A stretch of 64,000 bases of DNA from Kalmusia sp. IMI 367209 (Eukaryota > Ascomycota > Dothideomycetes > Pleosporales > Didymosphaeriaceae): positions 1,364,001 to 1,428,000 of the forward strand of contig JAPEUQ010000006.1 in NCBI GenBank assembly GCA_027946365.1. Reading direction: 5' to 3'. Below, piece after piece: positions 39,900 through 49,683 of the stretch (its first letter is position 1; every line of letters starts with the position of its first letter). Below the pieces are notes generated by a model. It had not been told where the DNA came from and searched no databases. It worked only from the letters and a program-made list of their open reading frames with translations. The position numbers were made by a program, and so were the translations under genes.

Positions 39900-41120
39900 A
39901 GAGCGGCAAAGGGGCTTAGCCGGTGTAAGGAGGTGCTCATCTGTTGCTCTCTCACTGCGTGAGCGGAAAGGAATGTAGATGAAAACTACCGAAAATGTTC
40001 AAATCAAGGAAAATTCTAAGTGGATGTTGACTTGGTCTTAATTGTATACGCCAGTTCGTACGTTTCGATGCCTCTCGCATATTATCTTGCGCTGGGCTCA
40101 TACCTACAGAATAGACAGAAAGCGCTTTTACACCAACGCTAGGTGATGCACATATCTTCAAGGAGTAGTACTCGCCGACCAAATGTTATGTTGTGTATTG
40201 ACCCAGGAAACACAATACCAAGGCTAATGTCTCGTCGATGCTGCAAGATAGCGTCTGTTTTCAGGTACATATCTGATCACTTGTGGCACCAGTGTCATTT
40301 AGTATATTCGGAACACGTGTATACTGTGTAAGTCCCGGGATTCTCGTGCTACAATAAACTATCGAAGAAACACCACACGCAGGTGTCTCCATCTCGGTCG
40401 ATTCGCAGGTATGCATGGCAAATCTATCTTTTTTACCGCAAAGCAATGCCCACGCCGTGAGATGTCCCCCATTCTATATCTTTTGCTGAATTTTTTGGGC
40501 TTGACACTAATTACTTTGGTATCCGCCGTTTGATATCGTCCACATCATTCTGTGATACACCGTCGGCTTCTGAATCATCGCTCTAGTTGCTGATGTCGAA
40601 AATCCCGGTAAAGTACATGGAACTTTTCGACTTTAATCTATCTCGAAAGGACGGATCTCCCATGACATGGGCGGAAGGTGGTTCGTGAGAATGAGCAACA
40701 CCATGTCCCACCCTTCAGAATCCTATTTGTATTATACATCGATACGGCGCATATCCAAAGCGCAAGCACGTCCACTTGCAAGCTAATGCGAGAAGACTGG
40801 AATATACTTGCAACAAATACCCCAACTGGCCTTGTTTGCTCACTTTGCCCGCGTGGTCTACCTTATGTCGAGGCAAAAAATCATTGCTTTGTCATTGCGA
40901 TTATGTTTGAAAAGAGAAGCACTAATCTTCTCCAAGGCAGACAAGCATTAAATGTAGGCAGATCTAGAGATACTTGGTCTCACGTTTGCCGAGTTTAGGG
41001 TTACATAACAGGCTTCCCAAAATCAGACGATGAACATGCATAGCAAGGGGAAACGAATAATCAATCGAATATTGTGTTTCTCGATTCGTACAGACTTAAA
41101 AAATTTCCGCTACTTGCTTC
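39900..41120. other. 1.2-kb convergent intergenic region
   Basis: Lies between the stop codons of ARP3 (plus) and TRM2 (minus). Only short domain-free frames are present. Confidence 0.5.
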
Positions 41121-42884
41121 CTAAAATGACTCTTCTTTTCCTACTTGTGGCGAGGTGCCTTTGCGCCGCAGCACAGCAACACCTTCGACATGCCCCGTCT
41201 GAGGGAAGAAGTCGAAACCACAGATACTCTCAATGTCATAACACCCTTCTCCTGGCCCAAATCCACCGTCGACGCCTTTCATTCCTCCGACTAGAACTCC
41301 GACATCCCGAGCCTGTGTGTGCACATTGCAGCTCACATACACAACGCGCTGAGGACCATATCTAACTAACTGACGAAGGAAGCTCTCATCACAGCCTTTC
41401 CTTGGAGGATCAATCATAACGACCGTCTCGGCAGCATCTGACGTGATGTTGGCGAATAGCGCGGAGGCGTCTGCCGCGATAAATTTTGCGGACGAGGGAG
41501 GTAGATTGTTGATCTCGGCGTTATGGGTTGCAGATTGTATTGATGATGAGGAGATATCGATTCCGAGAGAAGACTTGAAGAGCGAGGAGAGTGTTATAGT
41601 GAAGAGACCAGAGCCAGAGTAAGCATCGATAAGATGAGTGACTTTGTGATCGAAAGTTGGGGGTAAGATATGGTCTCGGATGTATTGTGTGAATTTCGGC
41701 AGAATAGAGTTGTTGTTTTGGAAGAAGGATCCGGCAGGATTGACAAATTGGAAGTCGTCGATGTATTCTGTAGTTTTGGCATTGGGGTCTGTTACGCATG
41801 TCTTGCGGTGTAAGTGCTCGCCGCGGTCTTCGAGAACAGCGTCCGGGTCTGTTTCTTTTGACGCATCATAATCACTTTTTGAAATGCGCTGCGTGCTTTC
41901 GCGAAGAAGTAGCGTGGCACCCTTGTGGTATTTTTCGATCTCATCTGCAACACGTTTCCTCTCCCGCTTGTTGCCATTGCGCACAGCTTCAGTGCCAATG
42001 GGACAATCTTCGATGTCGATTGTGAAACGCGTGCCTTTCCTCATAAAACCGATGGGTGGCACGTCTTTGAAAGTCCGCCTGATGCCATTCCTTCCGTCGC
42101 TCCGGCGAGCATCTGGCGGACCGTCAAAATGTGGAGTAAGTTTGGTCCTGTAGCCGTACTGGAGAGGGGAGCCGATGGTATCACCGATGGCCGGTATTAG
42201 CTCTGGAGGTAGTTGAGAAAAGTTCTTGTATGCTTTCTCTACGATGGTCTTCTTGTGTGCGAGTTGATAATCGTAAGGCAGCATCTGGAACTGGCATCCT
42301 GAGCAGCTAGCGAAGTATGGACACTTGACTAGCGAGGCGTCGCGACGCGGCGATGGTTTAGTAACCTTGACGAAGTCGGCCATGGAGTACTTGTCCTTCT
42401 GGTCATGCTTGAAGACCTTCGCTGTGACCGTGTCGCCAGGTGCTGTGAACGGAACCACATAGACTTGATCAGATGTCGACCCTTCCTCAAAGCCTAACCC
42501 ATCACCGGTTGAAGAGAGCTCCTTGATGGTGATTTGTACATCGGATTTGAGCTCTGGAAGGTTTGCAGATGCGTCTCTTTCCAAACTTAGCCCTTTCAAG
42601 AGAGCTTTGACATCCTCCAGCAGAACCTCCTCATTACTTCCGTTCGTCTTCAAGATGTTGCTGCTGTCGCCATGGCCCTTTCTCATTCTCTTATTTTTGA
42701 ACCTGTAACTGCCTCGCGACTCTTCCTCGTTCCTTAGAGGTGTTTCCGCATGTCTCTTCTCTCCAAAGCTCTCAACGGGCGCAACGTTTGCTGGTGCAGA
42801 GGCCATGCTGTATCTAGCAAGTAATATGCATCGGCCACTGTTCGACAGTGTCCTGAGCGCGGGTCGGCTGAATAAAGCGATCAT
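41121..42884 (-). CDS. TRM2: tRNA (uracil-5)-methyltransferase
   Basis: Single exon of 587 residues. The family makes 5-methyluridine at position 54 of tRNA using S-adenosylmethionine. A TRAM-like domain (VQITIKELSSTGDGLGFEEG, VPFTAPGDTVTAKVF) is followed by CPYFASCSGCQFQ, the cysteine-rich segment of RumA/Trm2 enzymes, then the methyltransferase fold with FVNPAGSFFQNN, IDAYSGSGLFTI, DPPRKGCDESFL and VVYVSCN, whose Cys is the catalytic nucleophile. The N-terminus (MIALFSRPALRTLSNSGRC) is Arg/Ser-rich and could be a mitochondrial presequence, while Met27 (codon at 42806) could start a nuclear or cytosolic form. The gene is divergent from mitochondrial uS5m. Confidence 0.95.
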   Translation of the reverse strand: MIALFSRPALRTLSNSGRCILLARYSMASAPANVAPVESFGEKRHAETPLRNEEESRGSYRFKNKRMRKGHGDSSNILKTNGSNEEVLLEDVKALLKGLSLERDASANLPELKSDVQITIKELSSTGDGLGFEEGSTSDQVYVVPFTAPGDTVTAKVFKHDQKDKYSMADFVKVTKPSPRRDASLVKCPYFASCSGCQFQMLPYDYQLAHKKTIVEKAYKNFSQLPPELIPAIGDTIGSPLQYGYRTKLTPHFDGPPDARRSDGRNGIRRTFKDVPPIGFMRKGTRFTIDIEDCPIGTEAVRNGNKRERKRVADEIEKYHKGATLLLRESTQRISKSDYDASKETDPDAVLEDRGEHLHRKTCVTDPNAKTTEYIDDFQFVNPAGSFFQNNNSILPKFTQYIRDHILPPTFDHKVTHLIDAYSGSGLFTITLSSLFKSSLGIDISSSSIQSATHNAEINNLPPSSAKFIAADASALFANITSDAAETVVMIDPPRKGCDESFLRQLVRYGPQRVVYVSCNVHTQARDVGVLVGGMKGVDGGFGPGEGCYDIESICGFDFFPQTGHVEGVAVLRRKGTSPQVGKEESF

Positions 42885-43078
42885 GAAGAGGTGCTCGAAA
42901 AAAGTGGATGGTTACTCACGGAATAGTGAGAATCGTGATTGGCTAGCGCGCCGCTTAGACCACCAAAAAGTCGTCCAGCTCGCTCCGTCGCAACTGGCGA
43001 GCAGTGACAGCATCACGCGCATTCTCTCACCACTTCCCCGGCGTCCAATTGGCCTTTCTCTGGTGGTGTAGAGGCGCA
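42885..43078. promoter_or_regulatory. Bidirectional promoter of TRM2 and MRPS5
   Basis: Only 194 bp separate the two start codons, so the genes must share promoter sequence. The evidence is spacing only. Confidence 0.5.
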
Positions 43079-44413
43079 ATGAGCGTCTGCCGCCCCGTAA
43101 GATGCCTCTTCGCATCTGCCTCCCTCCCTAAGCCGTCGCCAGCCTCGAAACGCTCCTTCCACGCATCAGCCCCTCGAGCAGCCCGCAAAAGAAGACCGCA
43201 CTATCCATCCATCAAGGCAGAGGACCTGAAACTCCTGAACCAAGCCGCCGAAGCGCAGTACCCCAGGTACGATACCTCGGAATCAACGTTGCTAGAGAAG
43301 AAATACACCCCCTCGCAAATCGCCGCCATCAAAGCCGCCGAAACCGCAATCGACAGCCGCGATCTCGTCACTCAATCCCAACGCCGGACAGACCCTTGGC
43401 TTCTACCTTACCAAGATGATCTGACAGAGGTCGACCCTGTGACGGATCATCCTGACAAGCTACGCCCAGAAGACATCCCAGGCAGTCATGATTTCCGCGA
43501 TGTCAACGACGAGGAACGTGACGAGGCAATAACCTTCATCGCCAACGAAAATCTGGCCAAGATGTTTCCAGACGGCATACCGGAGGGCGAAATGGGCGAA
43601 GAAACGCAGAAAGCAATGGAGGAGGCCATGGGAACGGCTATTACACAGGCGGTGCTGGATCCACGTGCAAGCTTCCGTGTGAAGAACAAGGCTGCCGCTG
43701 CTGCGCTAGCTGATCCCCGACACTCAATCATCCAGCCCGAGTTGCCCAGGATCGAGAACCGCATGGTGCGCCAGACACGCCGCTTGTCGTCTGAGGAGGA
43801 AGAGGACCCGCGTCAAAAACGTCTGCTACAATACCTTGATTGGGACAAGGCGAAGTTGCGCAGCATACGGGTTAAGACACTCGTCGTGCATGGCGTCACG
43901 AATCAGACGCGTATGGGCAAGATCCGATCGCTGTACTATTTGACGATTGCGGGCAACCAGGACGGTCTATTGGGTGTGGGTGAGGGCAAGTCTGTCGAGC
44001 CGGAAGAAGGAAGGAAACAGAGTGTGATGTCCGCCATTAGGAACATGAGGCCGATCCCGCGATACGAGAATAGGACTACTTTTGGAAACCTGGAGCAGAA
44101 GGTGGGAGCTACCAAGGTGCAATTATTCGCACGTCCGCCTGGTAAGACCTATGTGTTTTTAATTGCAACCTCAATTACTGACTTTGGCTTAGGGTTTGGT
44201 CTCCGCGTCCAGCACCTCATATTTGAATTGGCCCGCGCCGCTGGTCTCCAGGACCTCGCTGCCCGAACACCCCGCTCGCGAAACAAGATGAACGTCATCA
44301 AGGCCACCTGGGAAGCTCTGTGCAACCAGAAGCTACCTGACGAGATTGCGCGGGCAAGAGGGAAAAAGCTAGTTGACGTGCGGAAGGTGTACTATGGAGG
44401 AAGTGTACATTAA
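43079..44413 (+). CDS. MRPS5: Mitochondrial small-subunit ribosomal protein uS5m
   Basis: Two exons (43079-44141, 44193-44413) around a 51-bp intron give 427 residues. The N-terminus MSVCRPVRCLFASASLPKPS with many Arg and Ser is a mitochondrial presequence. The core uS5 features are RSIRVKTLVVHGVTNQTRMGKIRSLYYLTIAGNQDGLLGVGEGK and, after the intron, FGLRVQHLIFELARAAGLQDL and NVIKATWEAL. The intron is a multiple of three and has no stop, so the frame reads through it, but removing it restores the conserved PPGFGLRV. An upstream in-frame ATG at 43004 is not conserved and lies in the shared promoter. Confidence 0.93.
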   Translation: MSVCRPVRCLFASASLPKPSPASKRSFHASAPRAARKRRPHYPSIKAEDLKLLNQAAEAQYPRYDTSESTLLEKKYTPSQIAAIKAAETAIDSRDLVTQSQRRTDPWLLPYQDDLTEVDPVTDHPDKLRPEDIPGSHDFRDVNDEERDEAITFIANENLAKMFPDGIPEGEMGEETQKAMEEAMGTAITQAVLDPRASFRVKNKAAAAALADPRHSIIQPELPRIENRMVRQTRRLSSEEEEDPRQKRLLQYLDWDKAKLRSIRVKTLVVHGVTNQTRMGKIRSLYYLTIAGNQDGLLGVGEGKSVEPEEGRKQSVMSAIRNMRPIPRYENRTTFGNLEQKVGATKVQLFARPPGKTYVFLIATSITDFGLGFGLRVQHLIFELARAAGLQDLAARTPRSRNKMNVIKATWEALCNQKLPDEIARARGKKLVDVRKVYYGGSVH

Positions 44414-44767
44414 AGGAGCACAGTGTCGCGCACACACGCCTGTTGTATGATATATTGGGTTGAGAAGTGATCTATATCTTGGAAGATGTACACTGTAAAA
44501 TATGCATTCGCATTGGGCGGGCGTGTAGCATTTGTAGAAAGCTTTGTAGTATATATCTACGCATACCAAAACACCTACCATACCATCTCGTCGCCCATTC
44601 CATTCTCGTAGCATCATTTTCTTTCATCATGGGGTATCATATCCTGTCATGTTGTATCTTCCAGTCCAAGCTTTATCAACTGCCTGACACAGCTCAACTC
44701 AACCGAACTCGGGCGGAATCTGCGGGAGCCCTTCACATCCATTATTCATCATCCCAATAGCAATCCA
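44414..44767. other. Convergent 3' spacer
   Basis: AT-rich 354-bp spacer between the stops of MRPS5 (plus) and DAD3 (minus); no gene seen. Confidence 0.5.
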
Positions 44768-45241
44768 TCACCCCTTACAACGCACTCCCCGACTATCCCC
44801 AAAGCCCGAGCCCGCTCCCCACCAACCCCCCCGTCCCCACACTTCCCCATCCTCCTCTCGAATCTGCGTATTCAACACGATGCTATACACGCTTGCCTTC
44901 AACAGCGTAAACACAAGACTCGTCTTCCGTTCCAGTCCGCGTAGCGAATCTAGGATCTCTGCCGACGGGTTGGCACTCAATTCTGCGAGGAGACTCGACA
45001 TCTGCGCAAGCCGTGTTAACCACTACTCCATAGCAAATCAAATCGGGGGTGAAGAGGGCGAGAGCGGAAATGTGAACTGTTGAGACGAGTAAAGCGTAGG
45101 GCGTACATTGTTGAGATTTCCTAATAACCGCGCATACTCGTCCAACACTTCCTGCTCGAGCGGCGATAGCGTCTCTGCATCTTCGCTGCCGTGGTCGGCT
45201 TGAGAGACGGAGAAGGGCTGCTCTGTGCCATCCGTCGCCAT
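44768..45241 (-). CDS. DAD3: DASH complex subunit Dad3
   Basis: Two exons (45241-45107, 45001-44768) with a 105-bp intron encode 122 residues. The conserved core is LSPLEQEVLDEYARLLGNLNN, then SSLLAELSANPSAEILDSLR and LERKTSLVFTLLKASVYSIVL, a nearly all-helical pattern typical of this small protein. DASH/Dam1 subunits form rings at microtubule plus ends and couple kinetochores to the spindle. The last 30 residues (Gly/Trp-rich) are not conserved in family members I can recall and could be a lineage-specific tail. The intron falls just after LNN, where homologues continue without a gap. Confidence 0.92.
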
Positions 45242-46058
45242 ACTTGGTTCTATTGTTTGCGTTCCTCCAACTTTGACGTGATTTGTGGGTGCCCTTGCGG
45301 TACGTTTGCTTCGAAGAATCGTATGCGTCTCGTGTGTTTACTCAAATGCAGCGGCACCAAGTGTTGATACAAGGGTCAGTAGAATTTATAGCTGAGGAGT
45401 GGGTAGATGAGGAGTAGGTTTGGAGCGTTCGAATCGATCTTGAATGCTCGCGGAGTGCGTTGATCGCGTATATCGCGGTTGTGGAAGTGCGTGTGCGTAT
45501 GCGAGGGGTATACTACCGCGACAAACACCGCGGGGGAGGACGCGAAATGGTTGGCGCGTGCTTGGAAGACTAGTCTTGGCGCCTCATAGCACATTTGATC
45601 ATCCCATGACGCATAAGACTTCCAAATAGAATGATGTCCTGAAATGCTCTATATTCAAATATTGCTTCGTCTCGGCCGCTGCATCACTCCACACCCGTCA
45701 GCCGTGGCTTTGTTCTCAAACTCGCACTCCGCTTCTGCTCCAGGAAAACACACACCAGAAGACACTTCAAATATCCAGCTTGTAACCTTCAGCTTGGAAG
45801 ACAACTCAACTGATGGAGAAAAACACAGGAAGAAATAGAGAGATCAGTAATAAAGAAACTGTCCATGCTCCAAAATTAAGCCAAAAAAAAACGCCAATGC
45901 CGTTGACTATTCTGAGACCCGAAATGCCCCCCGCTTCCGAAGGAGTGTGTGAGAAGGAAAACCATGAAAACGCCATTCCTGAAGGTGTAGAAATGCAAAT
46001 CAATCCGCTCTTTTATAAAGACGACGCCGCAAGACAATGTGCTTGATATTTTTTTCTC
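45242..46058. other. 0.8-kb intergenic region
   Basis: Contains the DAD3 promoter and the 3' flank of the kinase gene. Short frames show no domain. Confidence 0.45.
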
Positions 46059-48160
46059 TCATCGATGTGAGTTGGTCTGATGTAACTCGAGGTGCTCGCC
46101 ATCGACGTGATCATGCCCATCATCGCCGTCATGATGGAGGGTGACACTGTTAAACTCCTCAAAAGGATCTGCAACCTCACCCATCGGTGTGGCGAGTCCA
46201 GAGTCCAGTGGGACACCCTTGGCTTTTGCGGCACTAATATCTACACTCTGGCTTTCCTTTACGTTCCGGAAGTTGGGTGTCTCGATGCCGCGACCTTGAT
46301 TAGGAACGATCGGAGGCTTCATATGGCGTAACAAAGCCCAGGATGTGGTGCGGAAAAAGGGATGTGTTTTGACGTCGGAGGCGCCAGCTCGCGAGCCAAG
46401 GCGGCGTAGTTCGTCTTTGATAAGGAGTTTGCGGATTAACGATTTGCAATTACTAATATTCGTCAGCACTGCTTTCGCGAATTTGGGGGTAAGTAACGTA
46501 CCCTGAGACCGGGGGGGCTCCAGAGCCTTCTTGAAATGGCACGTCATCCCTCAAGATATTGGCAAAAGTCGCGTTACGATTCTTGCCCTTGAACGGGGTT
46601 GTCCCATAAAGCATTTCGTATATCAGGATGCCAAGCGTCCACCAGTCGACTGCGGATGTATGACCACATCCCTTGATGACTTCTGGGGCAATATACTCTT
46701 CCGTACCAACAAATGAATTCGTCCTGAAATTGGCTATACATGACTTCGTATCGATCGTGGGAAGGTTACTGGAGGACGCGCCATTTCGGCCAACGATCAT
46801 AGTCGGTCGACCTCCAGGGTCCGACTGCTTCGACAAGTCAAAGTCTGACAGCATTATGTGGCCCGATTGATGCAGCAGAATGTCTGGAGCGGTCAGCAGA
46901 AGCATGCGCAACGCGGGTAAAATTCGTACTCTCTGGCTTCAGATCACGATAGATGAAGCCCATCAGGTGGAGATACTCCAGCGCAGCTGTCACTTCAGCG
47001 GCATAAAATCGAGCTGCGTCTTCATCAACACATTTATTAGGCCGGGTCTGAAGGGCCCTGAAGAACTCCCCACCGCTGCAGTATTCCATGCAGAGGTAAA
47101 GGTGATCTTCCGACTGGAATGAGTGGTATAGAGTAACAATAAATGGATGGTTGCTGGTTGCCAGGATTTCCTGTTCGGCGAGGGCACGTTTGATCTTGTT
47201 GCGCTTGATCATCTCCTTCTTACTCAACACTGCGGTCCGTTAGCATGTAATCCGGTCCATCAATGGACCGATCGTACCTTTCATAGCATATAGCCTACTC
47301 GATTTCTTCTCTCGCACAAGATACACTTTGCCCACGTCGCCCTTTCCAATCAGCTTGATCTTGTCGAAGCTACCCGGGCCAACCTCCACGTTTCGAACTT
47401 TGATCGAATTGGAGCTGTACGTCCTTCTAAAAGCTACCGAATTACGGATCTGGCCCGGGGACGGTATGCCTTTTGTTGGATCGGCGGGGATAAGATGGGT
47501 CGGGTCAGGCACTGCTGTTTCGACCATGCTCAGAGTCGAGGTGTTTGGATGGTGGACCAGAGGCTGCTTGCCAAGCTCCGCGGTCTGCGGCCTCTCAGTG
47601 GAGTTTCCTGAAGAAAAAAGACCTTGAGCATTGGGTGCAGATGCTACTCTTCGCAATTTCCGGGCCAATTCCTCCTTTCCGGCCGTCGTCGCTTGGTCAG
47701 CTCCCCCATTGGCGGCATCTACCTTTGTGGTCGGGATCGGGGGAGTATCGGGCGGCGATGGGGGCACACTGCCTTCATTGTGATGTCGTAGAGCTGGAGG
47801 GCCCTGGTGGATAAAGTATGGGTTGGCGTGTGCGGTCGGGGAGACGCCATCGTCGAGCGGATTGCCTTCGCTGGCAACGGTCTGCGAGCGGTTGCGAGAA
47901 ATGTGAGGCAGGAAACGCGATTGACGGAAAGAGGACTTGGAGTCATTCTTGGGGGTTGAGATGCCACTGCCCTCATCTGAAGCCTTACGGTCCTTGTCGC
48001 TGCTGCTACTGTTGATGCGGAAGAAGGCCTTGATCTTCTGCGAGACCTGACTATTGTTGCCGTTAACCTGCTTGTTGGATGACAGCGGAAGGCCAGAGAA
48101 AGTCCGCTTCTCGGACAGGCCTGAATGGTTGTTCGACGACGAACTGAAAAGCTGCGTCAT
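46059..48160 (-). CDS. NRC2: AGC kinase of the Nrc2/Fpk1 flippase-kinase family
   Basis: Four exons (48160-47278, 47229-46930, 46883-46502, 46452-46059) with introns of 48, 46 and 49 bp give 652 residues. A Ser-rich disordered N-terminus of about 260 residues precedes the kinase domain: [13 protein letters not shown] (glycine-rich loop), YAMKVL (lysine), YRDLKPEN (catalytic loop), LSDFDLS in place of DFG, an activation-loop insert, and [25 protein letters not shown] is the hallmark of the phototropin/Fpk1/Nrc-2 group. Such kinases phosphorylate phospholipid flippases at the plasma membrane; Neurospora nrc-2 affects conidiation. The C-terminal tail has an [18 protein letters not shown] acidic/histidine stretch. 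Confidence 0.95.
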
Positions 48161-49683
48161 GGCTGCTTGCGGTGGACGCGAGGTCGTTGTCGAAGAGCGG
48201 CTCTTGCGGTAGAGAGGAGACAGTCCGGATGGCGTTGCGTGTCGCTGAATGTGGATCTAGTGGGCCATGGCCGATCCAGTGATGTCGATGCTGTCCAGGG
48301 TCCCGGTCCGTTTCGCTGTGGCTGGTGCTGGCGCGGGCTGGCGAGGATTGCAGGCGAGAAAGAATGGAGCGTCACAAGCGTAGCGCAGACGGAGGGCAGG
48401 CTCTGGCTTGGGAATGGCAATGGAATGTAGGGCTGCACACTACAGCTGGGCGGTGTAGGAGAGACGGGCAGAGAGATGCTGCTGGGGGGAAGCGCAAGCG
48501 CAGGCCTGGCGCAAGTGGGGAAGGAAGCTGCCGTTAAGGGAAGCCGCCGAGGAGCCCAGCCTCGACAAGCGCGAACTCTCCCGTGAACGCCCACGGTAGC
48601 TTCGCGGTGCCTTCTACTGCACTGGGTGCTCTACAAGCCCGAGCGACTGTGCCGTGCAAGAGTATGCACTGTGAACACCTGCATTTGCAAGCATTTTCGC
48701 TGTCAGCCGGGGGGGAACGCGCTGGCCTGTCTATGTCCGCTGCGGCCCCTTCGTCGTTTGTCCGTGGCTTTGCGGCCTGCGCCCCTCGCCGTGTCTCTCC
48801 CCCCCACGAAATCACCACTCTTCTCCTGGATTTATCAGCAACGGAGCACATCGTCGCTGTCCCCCTGCCGAAAATGCCGCCCACGTTCCCTCGGCGCTGC
48901 GATAGCCGCATCATCACACAATCCATGCGAGCGTCATGTTGCTCCGCTCTGTTCCCATGTCCCAGGCAGGCCCCTCCTTGCGAAGACCACGTGAGAATCC
49001 AGTGTCCCGCTTGAGCAAGCCCAGCACGCCATCCAAGCCGTCGTCTTCTAGAACCGTGCCCGACATTTTCTATCGCCACCTTGCTCGTCACTGATCTTCC
49101 TCATCTGTAACTATTGTCATCGCAGCCATGTCATCACGGGAGCAGCAGGACCAAACTTTACATAGCATGTTACAATATTTAGCTACTATACAAAGCCCTA
49201 AACATATGAAACAGCTGACCATGCCAAAACTAGTTGCAGACAAGCCGGCATCAAACGAAAGAGAAGGCCAGATGAAAGGCGTGATCAGATGTCGCCATCC
49301 AACACACGAGTCAGTGAGCTCTCCAACCAATCCGTCGCCGTAAAATGTCGAAGAAGAGTAAGATGTCGCAAGGTGTATGATGTATAGAAAGGTCACCGTC
49401 AAACAAGCCAGCCATGTAGAGGTATACCCAAATCTGACCATACCAAACACAACGCTGTGCGAATGCTCGGCGACAAGGCAAAATTAGGAGAAATTAAGAT
49501 TCGCGGTACAAGAGGAGTAATCGAGCATGCTCGGATAAGAGCACACTCCGCCTCAAACTGGAATGATGCCGCAACGGCACGTAAGAGTCGAGCCGAGTAG
49601 AAGAATTAGAAGAGCTGAGTAATCGTACAGAGTGGCTGTGATATTAAGGTGTGTGATGTTGTCCAATAAGCATATGGCGACGC
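48161..49683. other. 1.5-kb intergenic region, no supported gene
   Basis: The left part should hold the kinase promoter and 5' leader, which in this family can be long. The 120-codon minus-strand frame at 49088-49450 has hydrophobic segments but no known domain, and probably lies in the 3' flank of neither gene by design. No repeats stand out. Confidence 0.4.

Noticed and set aside
49088..49450. 120-codon minus-strand frame with hydrophobic segments
   Set aside because: No known family, no signal peptide pattern that convinces, and it lies just beyond the stop of the 4E-motif gene, probably in its 3' untranslated region.
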